Origin: DASUPK01 sp963819715
GTDB taxonomy: Bacteria; Actinomycetota; Thermoleophilia; Solirubrobacterales; 70-9
Assembly (NCBI GenBank): GCA_963819715.1
Contig: CAWFXE010000002.1
Location: 930,001 to 994,000, forward strand
Reading direction: 5' to 3'
DNA length: 64,000 nucleotides
Shown piece after piece: positions 24,918-37,457 of this stretch. Below the pieces are notes generated by a model, which did not search any database, had not been told where the DNA came from, and worked only from the letters and a program-made list of their open reading frames with translations. Positions within the stretch are counted from its first letter, which is position 1, and the number at the start of each line of letters is the position of its first letter. Both the position numbers and the translations under genes were made by a program.

Positions 24918-25760
24918 TCAGCGATTGCGGAACTCTTCGTCGGTTGCGAGGAAGCGGATCACCCGATCGACGACCTCGGGGGCGTCGATCCAGGGCCAAT
25001 GACCCGCCTGCGGCAGCTCGAGGAGCTCTGAATTCGGCAGGCGCGCGGCGTAATCGGGTCCGAACCGAGCGGGTATGTAGCGGTCGCGTCCTCCCCAGAC
25101 GACCAGCGTCGGCGCCGTGATCGTCCCAAGACGCTGCCCCGCGGTGGCGAGCTTCTCCGGCGGAGCGGATCGGTAGAGCCGGAGGATCGCGTCGAAGGTG
25201 CCCCTGTCGAGGTGATCCCAGATCATGTCGATGAACTCAGGGGCGTGCCTGCTCCAGTCGCCACGCGACTCGCGCAGGCCGTAATCGAGCAGCCGGCGCG
25301 TCCAGATCCGGTTCGAGAGCTCGCCCAGCCCGCGCGTTCGCCAGACGCGGGCGGTCCGGTGCCAGCGGTAGCCCGGCAGCACGGCGACAGCGTTCATGAT
25401 CACCAGCCGCTTGATTCGCTGCGGCTCCTCCTGCGCCCCGATCAGCGCGAGTGCACCCCAATCGTGAACGACGAGGGAGTGGTCCTCGATGGCCATCCTC
25501 TGCAGGAACCGCGTGACAAAGCGCGCCTGGCCGTACATCGAGTAGTCGAACTCCCGGGGCGAGGGGCGACCGGATCGGCCCCAGCCGGGCAGATCGAACG
25601 CGAGCGCCGGGCCCTCGATCCGCTCGAGAAACGGCAGCCAGTCCTCCGAATGCGTCGGATTCCCATGGACGAACACCGCGGGCGGGCCGTCACCCTCGAC
25701 CTTGCGGAAGAACGTCGAGATGCCGTCGACCATCGCGGTTCCCGTCTCGATCGCGGCCAC
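24918..25760 (-). CDS. alpha/beta hydrolase resembling haloalkane dehalogenase
   Basis: A 280-residue alpha/beta hydrolase. The oxyanion loop reads HGNPT (residues 32-36), and the nucleophile elbow is V-V-H-D-W-G with Asp100 instead of Ser. This pair, with Asn34 and Trp101 as potential halide-holding residues, is the haloalkane dehalogenase signature. A catalytic His lies in A-G-H-W-P near the end. Epoxide hydrolase is the main alternative. GTG 25760 or ATG 25733 could be the start. It is divergent from endonuclease III with 29 bases between. Confidence 0.78.
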   Translation of the reverse strand: MAAIETGTAMVDGISTFFRKVEGDGPPAVFVHGNPTHSEDWLPFLERIEGPALAFDLPGWGRSGRPSPREFDYSMYGQARFVTRFLQRMAIEDHSLVVHDWGALALIGAQEEPQRIKRLVIMNAVAVLPGYRWHRTARVWRTRGLGELSNRIWTRRLLDYGLRESRGDWSRHAPEFIDMIWDHLDRGTFDAILRLYRSAPPEKLATAGQRLGTITAPTLVVWGGRDRYIPARFGPDYAARLPNSELLELPQAGHWPWIDAPEVVDRVIRFLATDEEFRNR

Positions 25761-25789
25761 AATGAGCCGGGACCCTATGTAATAGAGAG

Positions 25790-26551
25790 GTGCCGCTTCC
25801 CAGCAAAGTCGTGCTCTCCGGCGGGAGCACGGCCACGCTCCCGCCTGGAAGGCCACCCAGGGTCCCCAAGCGCGACCCCGAATGGCAGCGACCAGCGAGG
25901 CGGCGAGTGCTCGCGATCCGCGACCGGCTGCGCGAGCTGTACGGGCGGCCGGCCAACGAGCCGCATGGCCACCCGATCGCCGAGCTCATCCGCACCGTGC
26001 TCTCCCAGAACACGAACGACCGCAACCGCGATGTTGCGTATGGCCGCCTGCGCGAGCGCTTCGCCACCTGGGAGCAGGTCCGCGACGCCCCCACCGAGGA
26101 GGTCGAAGAGGCCATCAAGCCGGGTGGCCTGAGCGCCACCAAGGCGCCGCGAATCCAGGAGATCCTGGGGCTGATCGGCGATCACCCCGATCTCGACTGG
26201 CTGGCGGAGGCACCGCGGGAGGAGGCGCTCTCCTTCCTCGATGATCTGCCAGGCGTGGGCCGCAAGACTGCCGCCTGCGTCCTCATCTTCGCCTTCGGCC
26301 GCCCCGAGATTCCGGTGGACGTCCACGTGCACCGGGTCGGAGGACGGCTGGGCCTGTTCCGGCCGAATGCTCCCTTCGAGGAGGCCCATGACGAGATGCT
26401 CGCCATCACCCCACCCGAGGATGCCTACGAGCTTCACATCAACCTGATCCAGCACGGCCGGGCCGTATGCCGCCCCAAGCCGCGATGCGGGGAATGCGGC
26501 CTGCGCCGGATGTGCCCCTGGTACCGGACCAATATGCTGCGCGCGAAATGA
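25790..26551 (+). CDS. nth: endonuclease III (HhH-GPD DNA glycosylase/AP lyase)
   Basis: A 253-residue base-excision-repair enzyme for oxidised pyrimidines. The helix-hairpin-helix reads L-P-G-V-G-R-K-T-A with the catalytic Lys, and the catalytic Asp is in P-V-D-V-H-V. A C-terminal Fe-S cluster has spacing C-x5-C-x2-C-x5-C, one residue shorter in the first gap than the usual C-x6-C. The N-terminal 35 residues are an extension. Its stop overlaps the ATG of a cytochrome c gene (ATGA). Confidence 0.85.
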   Translation: MPLPSKVVLSGGSTATLPPGRPPRVPKRDPEWQRPARRRVLAIRDRLRELYGRPANEPHGHPIAELIRTVLSQNTNDRNRDVAYGRLRERFATWEQVRDAPTEEVEEAIKPGGLSATKAPRIQEILGLIGDHPDLDWLAEAPREEALSFLDDLPGVGRKTAACVLIFAFGRPEIPVDVHVHRVGGRLGLFRPNAPFEEAHDEMLAITPPEDAYELHINLIQHGRAVCRPKPRCGECGLRRMCPWYRTNMLRAK

Positions 26552-26940
26552 AGCGGAGCACCTTCGTCATGTTCGGGCTGGTCGTCTTGCTCCTCGGAGT
26601 CGGTGTCCCCGCCTGGGCGATCACGCACGAGGGCTCCCAGAGCGCGTCCCCCGAGGACGTCCCGGCGAGCCTCCAGGCCGGCAAGGACCTCTTCGTCACG
26701 AACTGCGGCGCCTGCCACACCCTCGCCAAGGCCGGCACCGACGGCGTCATCGGCCCCAACCTCGACGAGCTGCTCGCACCGCCCAGCGCCAGCGCTCCCG
26801 ATCCCGCGACGATCAAGCCCCGCGTCCTCAGTGCCATCAACAACGGTGTCGCGGGACGCATGCCGAAAGGCGTCCTCTCGGGCCAGCAGGCCGACGAGGT
26901 CGCCGCCTTCGTCTCGCAGGTCGCCGGGCAGGGCCCCTAG
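26548..26940 (+). CDS. membrane-anchored cytochrome c
   Basis: A 130-residue protein with an N-terminal membrane anchor or signal (residues 5-25) and one class I haem site: C-G-A-C-H near residue 55 and the axial Met in G-R-M-P-K-G. It should carry electrons on the outer face of the membrane. The ATG is fixed by the ATGA overlap with endonuclease III, an odd functional pairing that probably only reflects gene packing. Confidence 0.85.
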   Translation: MKRSTFVMFGLVVLLLGVGVPAWAITHEGSQSASPEDVPASLQAGKDLFVTNCGACHTLAKAGTDGVIGPNLDELLAPPSASAPDPATIKPRVLSAINNGVAGRMPKGVLSGQQADEVAAFVSQVAGQGP

Positions 26941-27079
26941 TGTCACCGAGTTCTCAGGCGAGTTCGGTTTTGCCCGCAACTCTGCGTGAAATAGCGTTGT
27001 TAGTACCCACGGAGAGAGGACTCGAGGGGACCGCACGCACCGATGCGTGACAACGGACCCTCTGAGAAAGGAGTTTCTG

Positions 27080-28336
27080 TTGACTCACGCACATCTATTC
27101 CCGGGCAAGCGAGGGCGTTTCGGGATGGCGCTGGTCCTCGGGCTGATTGCGGCCCTGGGCCTGACGCTCCTCCCCGGCGTCGCCGATGCCAAGGGCAAAG
27201 GCAAGAAGAAGGGCCATCAGCTCACGGTGATGTCCCGCAACCTGTACCTCGGGGCAGACCTGAGCCCGGCGCTCCAGGCGACCAACCCGAACGCTGCCGT
27301 CGACGCGGCCTACCAGATCGAGCAGCAGGTACACCGCACCCAGTTCCCTTCGGTGCGCGCTGCCTCCCTGGCGAAGGAGATCCTCAAGGTGAAGCCGGAT
27401 GTCGTCGGTCTCCAGGAGGGCGCCTGGTGGCGCACCGGACCGTACGACCTGGGAGTGCTCACCACCGGGCCCAAGGCGACCGTGACCGATCCGCAGGGCG
27501 GTGACTTCCTCAGCGACCTGGTGGCCAAGCTCAACAAGCTGGGCAAGAAGAAGGGCAAGAAGGCGAGCAAGGCCAAGAAGAAGGGCAAGGCGATCCGCTA
27601 CAAGATCGCGAGCGTCGAGCAGGAGTTCGACTTCGAGCTGCCGGTGAACCAGGGCTCGGGCGGCCTCGGCGCGTGTCCTGCCCAGTGCCACAATGAGCGC
27701 CTCACCATGCGCGATGCGGTCCTGGTCCGCAAGGGCGCCGGCATCAAGCTCAGTAACGCTCAGGGCGGTCACTTCAACACCCTGCTTCGCGTCAAGGTCG
27801 GCGGAGCGATCAACGTCGACGTGACGCGCGGCTGGGCTGCCGTCAACGTGAAGAAGGACGGCCGCAAGGTCCACGTGGTCGACAGCCACCTGGAGGCGTT
27901 CGACAGCGCCGCGAGCAACACCGGCAGCGATGGCAAAACCTACCCGAAGGGTGGGATTCGCGAGGCCCAGGCGAAGGAGCTCATCGGCCCGGGTGGGCCG
28001 GCGACCTCCAAGCTGCCGACGGTCCTGCTGGGGGACTTCAACTCCGATTCCCCGGTTCACGGCGATCAGGTTGATCCCGGCGACGCGCTGGCGTACCGGG
28101 CGCTGCTCGCCGGTGGCTGGAGCGAGCGTGCATTCACGCCGCCCCCGTTCGGGTGCTGCCTCCAGGACCCGAACCTGAGCAATCCCAGCGCCGCGGGGAT
28201 CACCCATCGGGTCGATCACATCATGTCCAACACCAAGAAGGTCAAGTTCAAGAAGGGCGGTCTCACCACCACCTACGCGAACGGGCTGTGGTCGTCAGAC
28301 CACTTCGGCGTCTGGAGCCGTCTCCAGATCAAGTAA
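27080..28336 (+). CDS. secreted endonuclease/exonuclease/phosphatase-family protein
   Basis: A 418-residue exported protein. After a hydrophobic signal region (about residues 16-37, ending A-D-A) come Lys/Gly-rich patches, then an EEP core with V-M-S-R-N-L-Y-L, a Glu in L-Q-E-G, L-L-G-D-F-N-S-D and S-S-D-H-F-G. A second Lys-rich insert lies near residue 160. The TTG start at 27080 is chosen for the AAAGGAG six bases upstream. A strong terminator follows. Candidate activities are extracellular nuclease or phosphodiesterase. Confidence 0.75.
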   Translation: MTHAHLFPGKRGRFGMALVLGLIAALGLTLLPGVADAKGKGKKKGHQLTVMSRNLYLGADLSPALQATNPNAAVDAAYQIEQQVHRTQFPSVRAASLAKEILKVKPDVVGLQEGAWWRTGPYDLGVLTTGPKATVTDPQGGDFLSDLVAKLNKLGKKKGKKASKAKKKGKAIRYKIASVEQEFDFELPVNQGSGGLGACPAQCHNERLTMRDAVLVRKGAGIKLSNAQGGHFNTLLRVKVGGAINVDVTRGWAAVNVKKDGRKVHVVDSHLEAFDSAASNTGSDGKTYPKGGIREAQAKELIGPGGPATSKLPTVLLGDFNSDSPVHGDQVDPGDALAYRALLAGGWSERAFTPPPFGCCLQDPNLSNPSAAGITHRVDHIMSNTKKVKFKKGGLTTTYANGLWSSDHFGVWSRLQIK

Positions 28337-28360
28337 GCGGGCGTCCGCATCGGAATCATC

Positions 28361-28396
28361 GAGAGGCCGGGGACACGCGCCCCGGCCTCTCTTTTG
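28361..28396 (+). terminator. strong intrinsic terminator
   Basis: GAGAGGCCGGGG (28361-28372) pairs perfectly with CCCCGGCCTCTC (28380-28391) around seven bases and is followed by TTTTG. It ends the secreted EEP gene 24 bases after its stop and insulates dnaK. Confidence 0.92.
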
Positions 28397-28404
28397 TTCG
28401 CCGC

Positions 28405-28450
28405 TTGACAACAGGCACATATCTACTACACTGCCACTCAGATTTCTTAA
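28405..28450 (+). promoter_or_regulatory. dnaK operon promoter and heat-shock element
   Basis: TTGACA (28405-28410), a 16-base spacer and TACACT (28427-28432) make a vegetative promoter. The expected transcription start falls inside CACTCAGATTTCTTAA (28435-28450), which recurs with one change before clpB. It contains an ACTCA core like the half-site of the HspR-associated inverted repeat, but the CTTGAGT partner half is not seen. Confidence 0.7.
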
Positions 28451-28472
28451 TCCAAGCTTTGGAGGAATGACA

Positions 28473-30368
<1,896 letters not shown>

Positions 30369-30376
30369 GGGGGCGC

Positions 30377-30940
30377 ATGAGCGAAGAACGCCCCACGAAC
30401 GGCGAGGAGATCGTCGACGCTGAGGTCGTCGGCGACTCCTCCGCCATCGAGGCAGACGGCAACAGCGCGGCGGACCAGGTCGAGCGGGATCTCGACGAGC
30501 TCGGGGAAGCCAAGCGCGAGCGCGACGAGTACCTCGAGCTGGCGCAGCGCACCCGCGCCGACTTCGAGAACTACCGTAAGCGGGTTGCCAAAGAAACCTC
30601 CGAGGCCCTCGCCCGCGGCAAGGCGGATCTCGCCCGTGAGCTCCTGCCGGTGATCGACAACCTGGAGCGAGCCCTGGCGTCGGGGTCAGACCCCGCTGCG
30701 CATGACGCTCTGGTCGAGGGCGTCGGCCTCGTGCTCGAGGAGCTCCGAGGCAGGCTCGGCGGCGCCGGAGTCGAGGCATTCGATCCGAAGGGCGAGCGCT
30801 TCGATCCGCAGCTTCACGAAGCTCTTTCGACGTTGCCCGTCGAGGGCACCGATGCCGGCGTGGTCGTGGAGACCCTGGAGAAGGGCTACCGGCTGAACGG
30901 GCAGGTGTTGCGCGCCGCCAAGGTGGTGGTGAGTCAGTAA
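30377..30940 (+). CDS. grpE: nucleotide exchange factor GrpE
   Basis: A 187-residue homodimeric DnaK cofactor that releases ADP. An acidic disordered N-terminus (first 35 residues) is followed by a long coiled coil with the R-A-D-F-E-N-Y-R-K-R signature and a C-terminal beta-wing with F-D-P-x-x-H-E-A. It begins nine bases after dnaK and its stop overlaps dnaJ by one base (TAATG). Confidence 0.96.
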   Translation: MSEERPTNGEEIVDAEVVGDSSAIEADGNSAADQVERDLDELGEAKRERDEYLELAQRTRADFENYRKRVAKETSEALARGKADLARELLPVIDNLERALASGSDPAAHDALVEGVGLVLEELRGRLGGAGVEAFDPKGERFDPQLHEALSTLPVEGTDAGVVVETLEKGYRLNGQVLRAAKVVVSQ

Positions 30941-32085
30941 TGGCCACCGCGCCGCGCGATTTCTACGAGGTGCTCGGCATATCCAAGTCGGCCTCGCAGG
31001 ACGAGATCAAGAAGGCCTACCGCGAGCTGGCCCGCAAATGGCATCCCGACCGCAACCCGGACGACCCTGAGGCCGAGGAGCGCTTCAAGGAGATCCAGCA
31101 GGCCTATGACACCCTCTCCGACGAGGAGAAGCGCAAGCAGTACGACGCCGGCGGGCGCTTCGCCGGCGTCGGCGGAGGCGGCTTCCCGGGCGGGGGTGGC
31201 TTCCCGGGCGGGGGTGGCGGCTTCACCTCCGATCTCGGCGACATCTTCTCCACGTTCTTCCGAGGCGGACGGCAGCAGGGCCCGCGGGAACAGCGAGGGC
31301 GCGATCTCGAGACCGAGGTTCGCCTCTCCTTCGAGCAGGCCATGCACGGGACGCAGATCGCGGTCTCGGTCCCGACCACGGGCGAGTGCCCGACCTGTCA
31401 CGGCAACGGCGCCAAGCCGGGCACGTCCCCGCGTACCTGCCCACGCTGCGAAGGCTCGGGTATCGACGCCCAGAGCCAGGGCCTGTTCTCGATCTCCCAG
31501 CCCTGTCCCGAATGCGGCGGCCAGGGCACCGTGATCGACGATCCCTGCCCGACGTGCGGAGGACAGGGGATCACGCAGGAGACCAAGCGCTACCGGGTCA
31601 ACATCCCGGCCGGGGTCCACGACGGAAGCCGAATCAGACTCGCCGGCAAGGGCGAAGCCGGGTTCCGCGGTGGCCCCCGCGGCGATCTCTACGTGACCAC
31701 CAGAGTCGCTCCATCACCCGTCTTTGCGCAGCGCCCCGACGGCAATCTCGAGGTGGACCTGCCGGTAACCGTCGCCGAGGCGATCCAGGGCGCCGAGATC
31801 GAGGTCCCGACCCTGGAGGGGTCGAAGACGATCCGCATCCCGCCGGGGACGCAACATGGCTCCGTGCAGCGGCTGCGGGGCGAGGGACCGCAGCGCCCGA
31901 AGGACTCCGGACGGGGCGACATCCACTACCGGATCCGAATCGACGTTCCCACGGAGCTTTCCGACGAGCAGCGAGAGGCGGTCGCGAAGCTGGGCGAAGC
32001 GCTGAACGGACAGAACCCGCGTGCGTCGCTCCTGCGGGACGGGGGTCGATCCGACTCGGAGGGGAAAGTGAGAACCGATGGCTGA
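30940..32085 (+). CDS. dnaJ: type I DnaJ (Hsp40) chaperone
   Basis: A 381-residue co-chaperone that delivers substrates to DnaK and triggers ATP hydrolysis. The J domain carries HPD near residue 36. A Gly/Phe-rich linker lies around residues 70-95. Four C-x-x-C-x-G-x-G zinc repeats follow between about 148 and 210, then two beta-barrel substrate domains. The F-x-x-x-F-F-R-G-G segment after the linker is typical of actinobacterial copies. It overlaps hspR by eight bases. Confidence 0.97.
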   Translation: MATAPRDFYEVLGISKSASQDEIKKAYRELARKWHPDRNPDDPEAEERFKEIQQAYDTLSDEEKRKQYDAGGRFAGVGGGGFPGGGGFPGGGGGFTSDLGDIFSTFFRGGRQQGPREQRGRDLETEVRLSFEQAMHGTQIAVSVPTTGECPTCHGNGAKPGTSPRTCPRCEGSGIDAQSQGLFSISQPCPECGGQGTVIDDPCPTCGGQGITQETKRYRVNIPAGVHDGSRIRLAGKGEAGFRGGPRGDLYVTTRVAPSPVFAQRPDGNLEVDLPVTVAEAIQGAEIEVPTLEGSKTIRIPPGTQHGSVQRLRGEGPQRPKDSGRGDIHYRIRIDVPTELSDEQREAVAKLGEALNGQNPRASLLRDGGRSDSEGKVRTDG

Positions 32086-32548
32086 CGGCAGGAAGAGGCG
32101 TGAGGCGGAGCAGCGACTCGATCAGGAGCGGGGCGTCTTCATGATCTCCGTCGCCGCCGAGCTGGCCGAGATGCACCCCCAGACCCTGAGGATGTACGAG
32201 GCCCGGGGTCTGATCACGCCGAAGCGATCGCCCAAGAACACCCGGCTGTACTCACAGGCCGACGTCGAGCGCCTGCGCCGGATCCAGCAGATGACGAGCG
32301 AGGAGGGACTCAACCTCGCGGGGGTGGAGACCGTCCTGGAGCTCGAGCACCGGCTCGAGCGCATGCGCGGCGATATGGCGAGGATGAAGAAGCGCGCCGC
32401 CGAGATGGAGCAGCGCATGACTCAGGAGCTCGAGCGCCTGCGGAAATCGATCGGCGGCGAGCTCGTCCCGTACGGCGCCTATGAGCCGCGAAGCATGGGC
32501 CGTCGACAGGGTGCGACCCGGATCGAGATCCGGCGCCGCAGCAACTAG
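32078..32548 (+). CDS. hspR: MerR-type heat-shock repressor HspR
   Basis: A 156-residue regulator. The MerR helix-turn-helix (about residues 22-65) includes the diagnostic H-P-Q-T-L-R-M-Y-E-A-R-G-L-I-T-P. A coiled coil (about residues 85-125) serves as dimer interface, and a basic tail ends the protein. HspR represses dnaK and clpB operons by binding the HAIR operator with DnaK as co-repressor. Its position as last gene of the dnaK operon is the actinobacterial arrangement. The element shared by the dnaK and clpB promoters is its likely target here. Confidence 0.93.
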   Translation: MADGRKRREAEQRLDQERGVFMISVAAELAEMHPQTLRMYEARGLITPKRSPKNTRLYSQADVERLRRIQQMTSEEGLNLAGVETVLELEHRLERMRGDMARMKKRAAEMEQRMTQELERLRKSIGGELVPYGAYEPRSMGRRQGATRIEIRRRSN

Positions 32549-33415
32549 CTAGGGCGCGGCCCAGCCGCGGCGGTTGGGGGGAGGCCTTGCAAGCAGGCGC
32601 TCCGTGACGCGCTCGATGGCCTCAAAGCCCGTCGCGTCCCCCGGCGCCTCATCGGTGAGGATCGCAAGAGCCACCCGCTCGCCTCCGCGATGGACCAGCA
32701 GCGCCGCCTGATGGGTCACGGCCCCACTGGTGCCCTCCTCGCCGGCGGGCCGCCAGCCTCCCTTGAACCACGCGGACCAGCCACGGCCGATCGCCTGGGG
32801 GATCCCCCAGCTCTCCACGGGGGTGATCTCGGCCAGCAGTCCCTTGGCATAGGCGCGATGTGGTCCGGCCAGGTTGGCCTCCAACCGGAAGAAGAAGCGG
32901 GCCAGGTCCGCCGCTGTCACCTGATCGCCGCCCCAGAACCCCGGGGTGGCCTCGAAGCTCGTCATCCCTGCCCTCCTGGCCACCTCGTCCAATCCCTCAT
33001 CACCGACCTGGGCGTAGACGGCATCGGCAGCCCGGTTGTCCGAATAGGCGATCATCGGCTCGAGGAGCGCCCTCGTCTCGTCGTCGAGCGGAAGCCCGTC
33101 GCGATCGAGCCTCCGGAGCTCCGCCGCGAGGAGCAGAGCCTTGCTGACGCTGGCGGAGCTGAACTGGCGATCGTCCTCATAGCCCCGAAGACCGATGGAG
33201 CCGTCAATGACGGCGAAGGAGACGTCGCCGCGGGAAGCCGCGAAGTCCTGAGCGCTCCGGACTGCGCGCAGCGAAGGGTAGGGATCGCGGGGCCAGACCC
33301 TCCCGCGCTCGTGGCGGCCCCCGCCTCGATCGGCGATCGATTGGCCAACGGCACCCAACGCGAGAACGACCGACAGCACGGTCGTCGCGAGCCGCCGGGT
33401 GGTGGCGCTCCTCAC
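32549..33415 (-). CDS. secreted serine hydrolase of the class A beta-lactamase/PBP fold
   Basis: A 288-residue exported protein with a signal peptide ending near residue 30. The penicillin-recognising motifs are all present: S-V-S-K (SxxK), S-D-N near residue 155, and F-K-G-G-W in the KTG position. The SDN motif favours the class A beta-lactamase branch, but the usual Glu166 loop (E-x-x-L-N) is not evident, so carboxypeptidase or esterase activity is possible. The GTG start has TAGAGT seven bases upstream, and that hexamer overlaps the stop of the preceding SnoaL-like gene. Confidence 0.75.
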   Translation of the reverse strand: MRSATTRRLATTVLSVVLALGAVGQSIADRGGGRHERGRVWPRDPYPSLRAVRSAQDFAASRGDVSFAVIDGSIGLRGYEDDRQFSSASVSKALLLAAELRRLDRDGLPLDDETRALLEPMIAYSDNRAADAVYAQVGDEGLDEVARRAGMTSFEATPGFWGGDQVTAADLARFFFRLEANLAGPHRAYAKGLLAEITPVESWGIPQAIGRGWSAWFKGGWRPAGEEGTSGAVTHQAALLVHRGGERVALAILTDEAPGDATGFEAIERVTERLLARPPPNRRGWAAP

Positions 33416-33422
33416 GCCCGGA

Positions 33423-33428
33423 ACTCTA
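33423..33428 (-). promoter_or_regulatory. putative leaderless -10 element (TAGAGT)
   Basis: TAGAGT lies seven bases before GTG 33415 on the minus strand, and its first three bases are the TAG stop of the upstream gene. Confidence 0.5.
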
Positions 33429-33854
33429 GGAGGGCGTGCTGCTTCTCGAGGTGGCGAGCTCGGGGTCGAGGCCCGCGTCGGCGAGCGCCTCGGTCTGGTC
33501 CAGGTAGACCCGCCAGTAGGCGATCTTGCCGTCGCGGAAGGTGACGGTGTGGGCGTCGTGCTGCTCGATCTCGAGGTCGACGCGCTCACCTTTGCCGCGG
33601 CTGTGGAGCAGCGCCACGACGCGGTCGCCGGCCGGCACCAGGCGGAAATCCTTGATCTCGATGTCCTCGAAGCCGCTCATCATCAGCTCCGCGGCCCTCC
33701 TGACGGCTTCCGGGCCCCGGTAGTGACCCTCGGGCAGGTCCGGGTCGTAGACCTCGACGTCATCCGTGAAGAAGGGCATGACTCCGTCGACGCCCTCCCG
33801 GTTGAAGGCCTCGAGAATGTGCTGGTAGGTCTCGACGTTGTTAGCCGTAGTCAT
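33426..33854 (-). CDS. SnoaL-like (NTF2-fold) polyketide-cyclase-type protein
   Basis: A 142-residue cone-fold protein with the usual helical N-terminus (Y-Q-H-I-L-E-A-F-N), a D-D-V-E-V-Y-D-P segment and a C-terminal W-R-V-Y-L-D. Such proteins are small-molecule isomerases, hydratases or binding proteins; function cannot be deduced. It lies immediately upstream of the beta-lactamase-fold gene and divergent from clpB, with about 150 bases of regulatory DNA between. Confidence 0.75.
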   Translation of the reverse strand: MTTANNVETYQHILEAFNREGVDGVMPFFTDDVEVYDPDLPEGHYRGPEAVRRAAELMMSGFEDIEIKDFRLVPAGDRVVALLHSRGKGERVDLEIEQHDAHTVTFRDGKIAYWRVYLDQTEALADAGLDPELATSRSSTPS

Positions 33855-33956
33855 CCTTGACTTGGAGCCTTCCCTGTGAGGATCCTATGCGGGCGGCCCA
33901 CGGAGTGTAAACCCCACAATTCGGCGATTTGCTGGCGTGCCTAGATCTAAGTTGTT

Positions 33957-33974
33957 TACACTCAGATTTCTTTA
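33957..33974 (+). promoter_or_regulatory. clpB promoter element shared with dnaK
   Basis: TACACT (33957-33962) overlaps CACTCAGATTTCTTTA (33959-33974). The latter matches the dnaK element at 28435-28450 in 15 of 16 positions. A bound repressor would cover the -10 region. It lies 33 bases before ATG 34008. Confidence 0.68.
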
Positions 33975-34007
33975 CTTTTCGCACTGAACCCGGTACCATG
34001 GTGCCAG

Positions 34008-36611
<2,604 letters not shown>

Positions 36612-36629
36612 GCGCTTCACGCCTGCACG

Positions 36630-36646
36630 ACGCCTGTCACAGGCGT
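36630..36646. other. small perfect hairpin downstream of clpB
   Basis: ACGCCTG and CAGGCGT form a seven-pair stem around TCA in the 90-base gap between clpB and the next gene. There is no T-run, so it may be a weak terminator or a processing signal. Confidence 0.35.
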
Positions 36647-36701
36647 AATCGACTCACTTCTCGGTATCGGGCTCGGTCCGCGCCTGGACGACTAAATCCT
36701 T

Positions 36702-37457
36702 ATGAATATTCGGGTTCAAGCCGAGGACGCCGGCTGGACGATCCGCGAGGCCGCCTGGGACTTCGAGGAGAGGTACCTGTGGAAGGGCACTGACGCCGGT
36801 CGCCGGGTCGTTGGGCGTGCCGGGCGCACGATGCAGCCGCTCCAGCAGCTGATTCAGACCCGGCTCACCTGGCCCGTTGCCGACGCGCTCAGCGAGCGCG
36901 GTCGTCGCACCCGGGTCGCGATCGCCGCGGGCGCCGCCGCCGTGGCGATCGCCGCAGCTGCCGGTGGCGCCATCAGCGCGGGCGACCATCCCTCCTCACA
37001 TGGCTCCGTGCCGGCCGCGGCCTCCGTCGCCGCCGGATCCCATCCCGTGCAGCTCACAGCCCTTCAGGGAGTGGCCCCGCAGATCCAGCCGGGGCACAGC
37101 GCCCCGGCGCCTGCGCAGCCTCCCACCAAGACCTCGGCGCCGCCCGCGCAGGTCGCCTGGCAGTTCGCTCAAGCATTCGTCGGCTATGAGGTCGGCAGCT
37201 CGAACAAGAAGACCGACGCCGCCTTCGCGGCCACCGCCACCAAGCCGCTGGCCAAGTCCCTCGCCGCCGATCCGCCGCGCCTCCCCGCGACCGGCAAGGT
37301 CCCGCAGGCGCGGGTCCTGAACGTCGTCCTCGGCGCAGCCGGCAAGGAGCAGGTCACCGCCAGCGTCTCGCTCGTGCGTCTGCGGGCAATCAGCGAGGTT
37401 CGGCTCACTCTGACGAAGACCGGCGAGGTGTGGCGGGTCGCCCAGGTCCTCGGCTGA
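36702..37457 (+). CDS. hypothetical membrane-anchored protein upstream of a cell-wall hydrolase
   Basis: A 251-residue protein. The cytoplasmic N-terminus (about 70 residues) is followed by one Ala-rich transmembrane segment (about 72-92). A Pro/Ala-rich linker leads to an external C-terminal domain (about 145-250) of mixed alpha/beta pattern that could be a small NTF2-like or Mce-associated-type fold. I do not recognise the family. Its stop overlaps the ATG of the lytic transglycosylase gene (TGATG), so the two are probably coexpressed and may act together at the wall. Confidence 0.55.
   Translation: MNIRVQAEDAGWTIREAAWDFEERYLWKGTDAGRRVVGRAGRTMQPLQQLIQTRLTWPVADALSERGRRTRVAIAAGAAAVAIAAAAGGAISAGDHPSSHGSVPAAASVAAGSHPVQLTALQGVAPQIQPGHSAPAPAQPPTKTSAPPAQVAWQFAQAFVGYEVGSSNKKTDAAFAATATKPLAKSLAADPPRLPATGKVPQARVLNVVLGAAGKEQVTASVSLVRLRAISEVRLTLTKTGEVWRVAQVLG

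Noticed and set aside
36630..36646. Confident terminator call after clpB
   Set aside because: The hairpin is short and lacks a T-run, so it is listed only as a hairpin.
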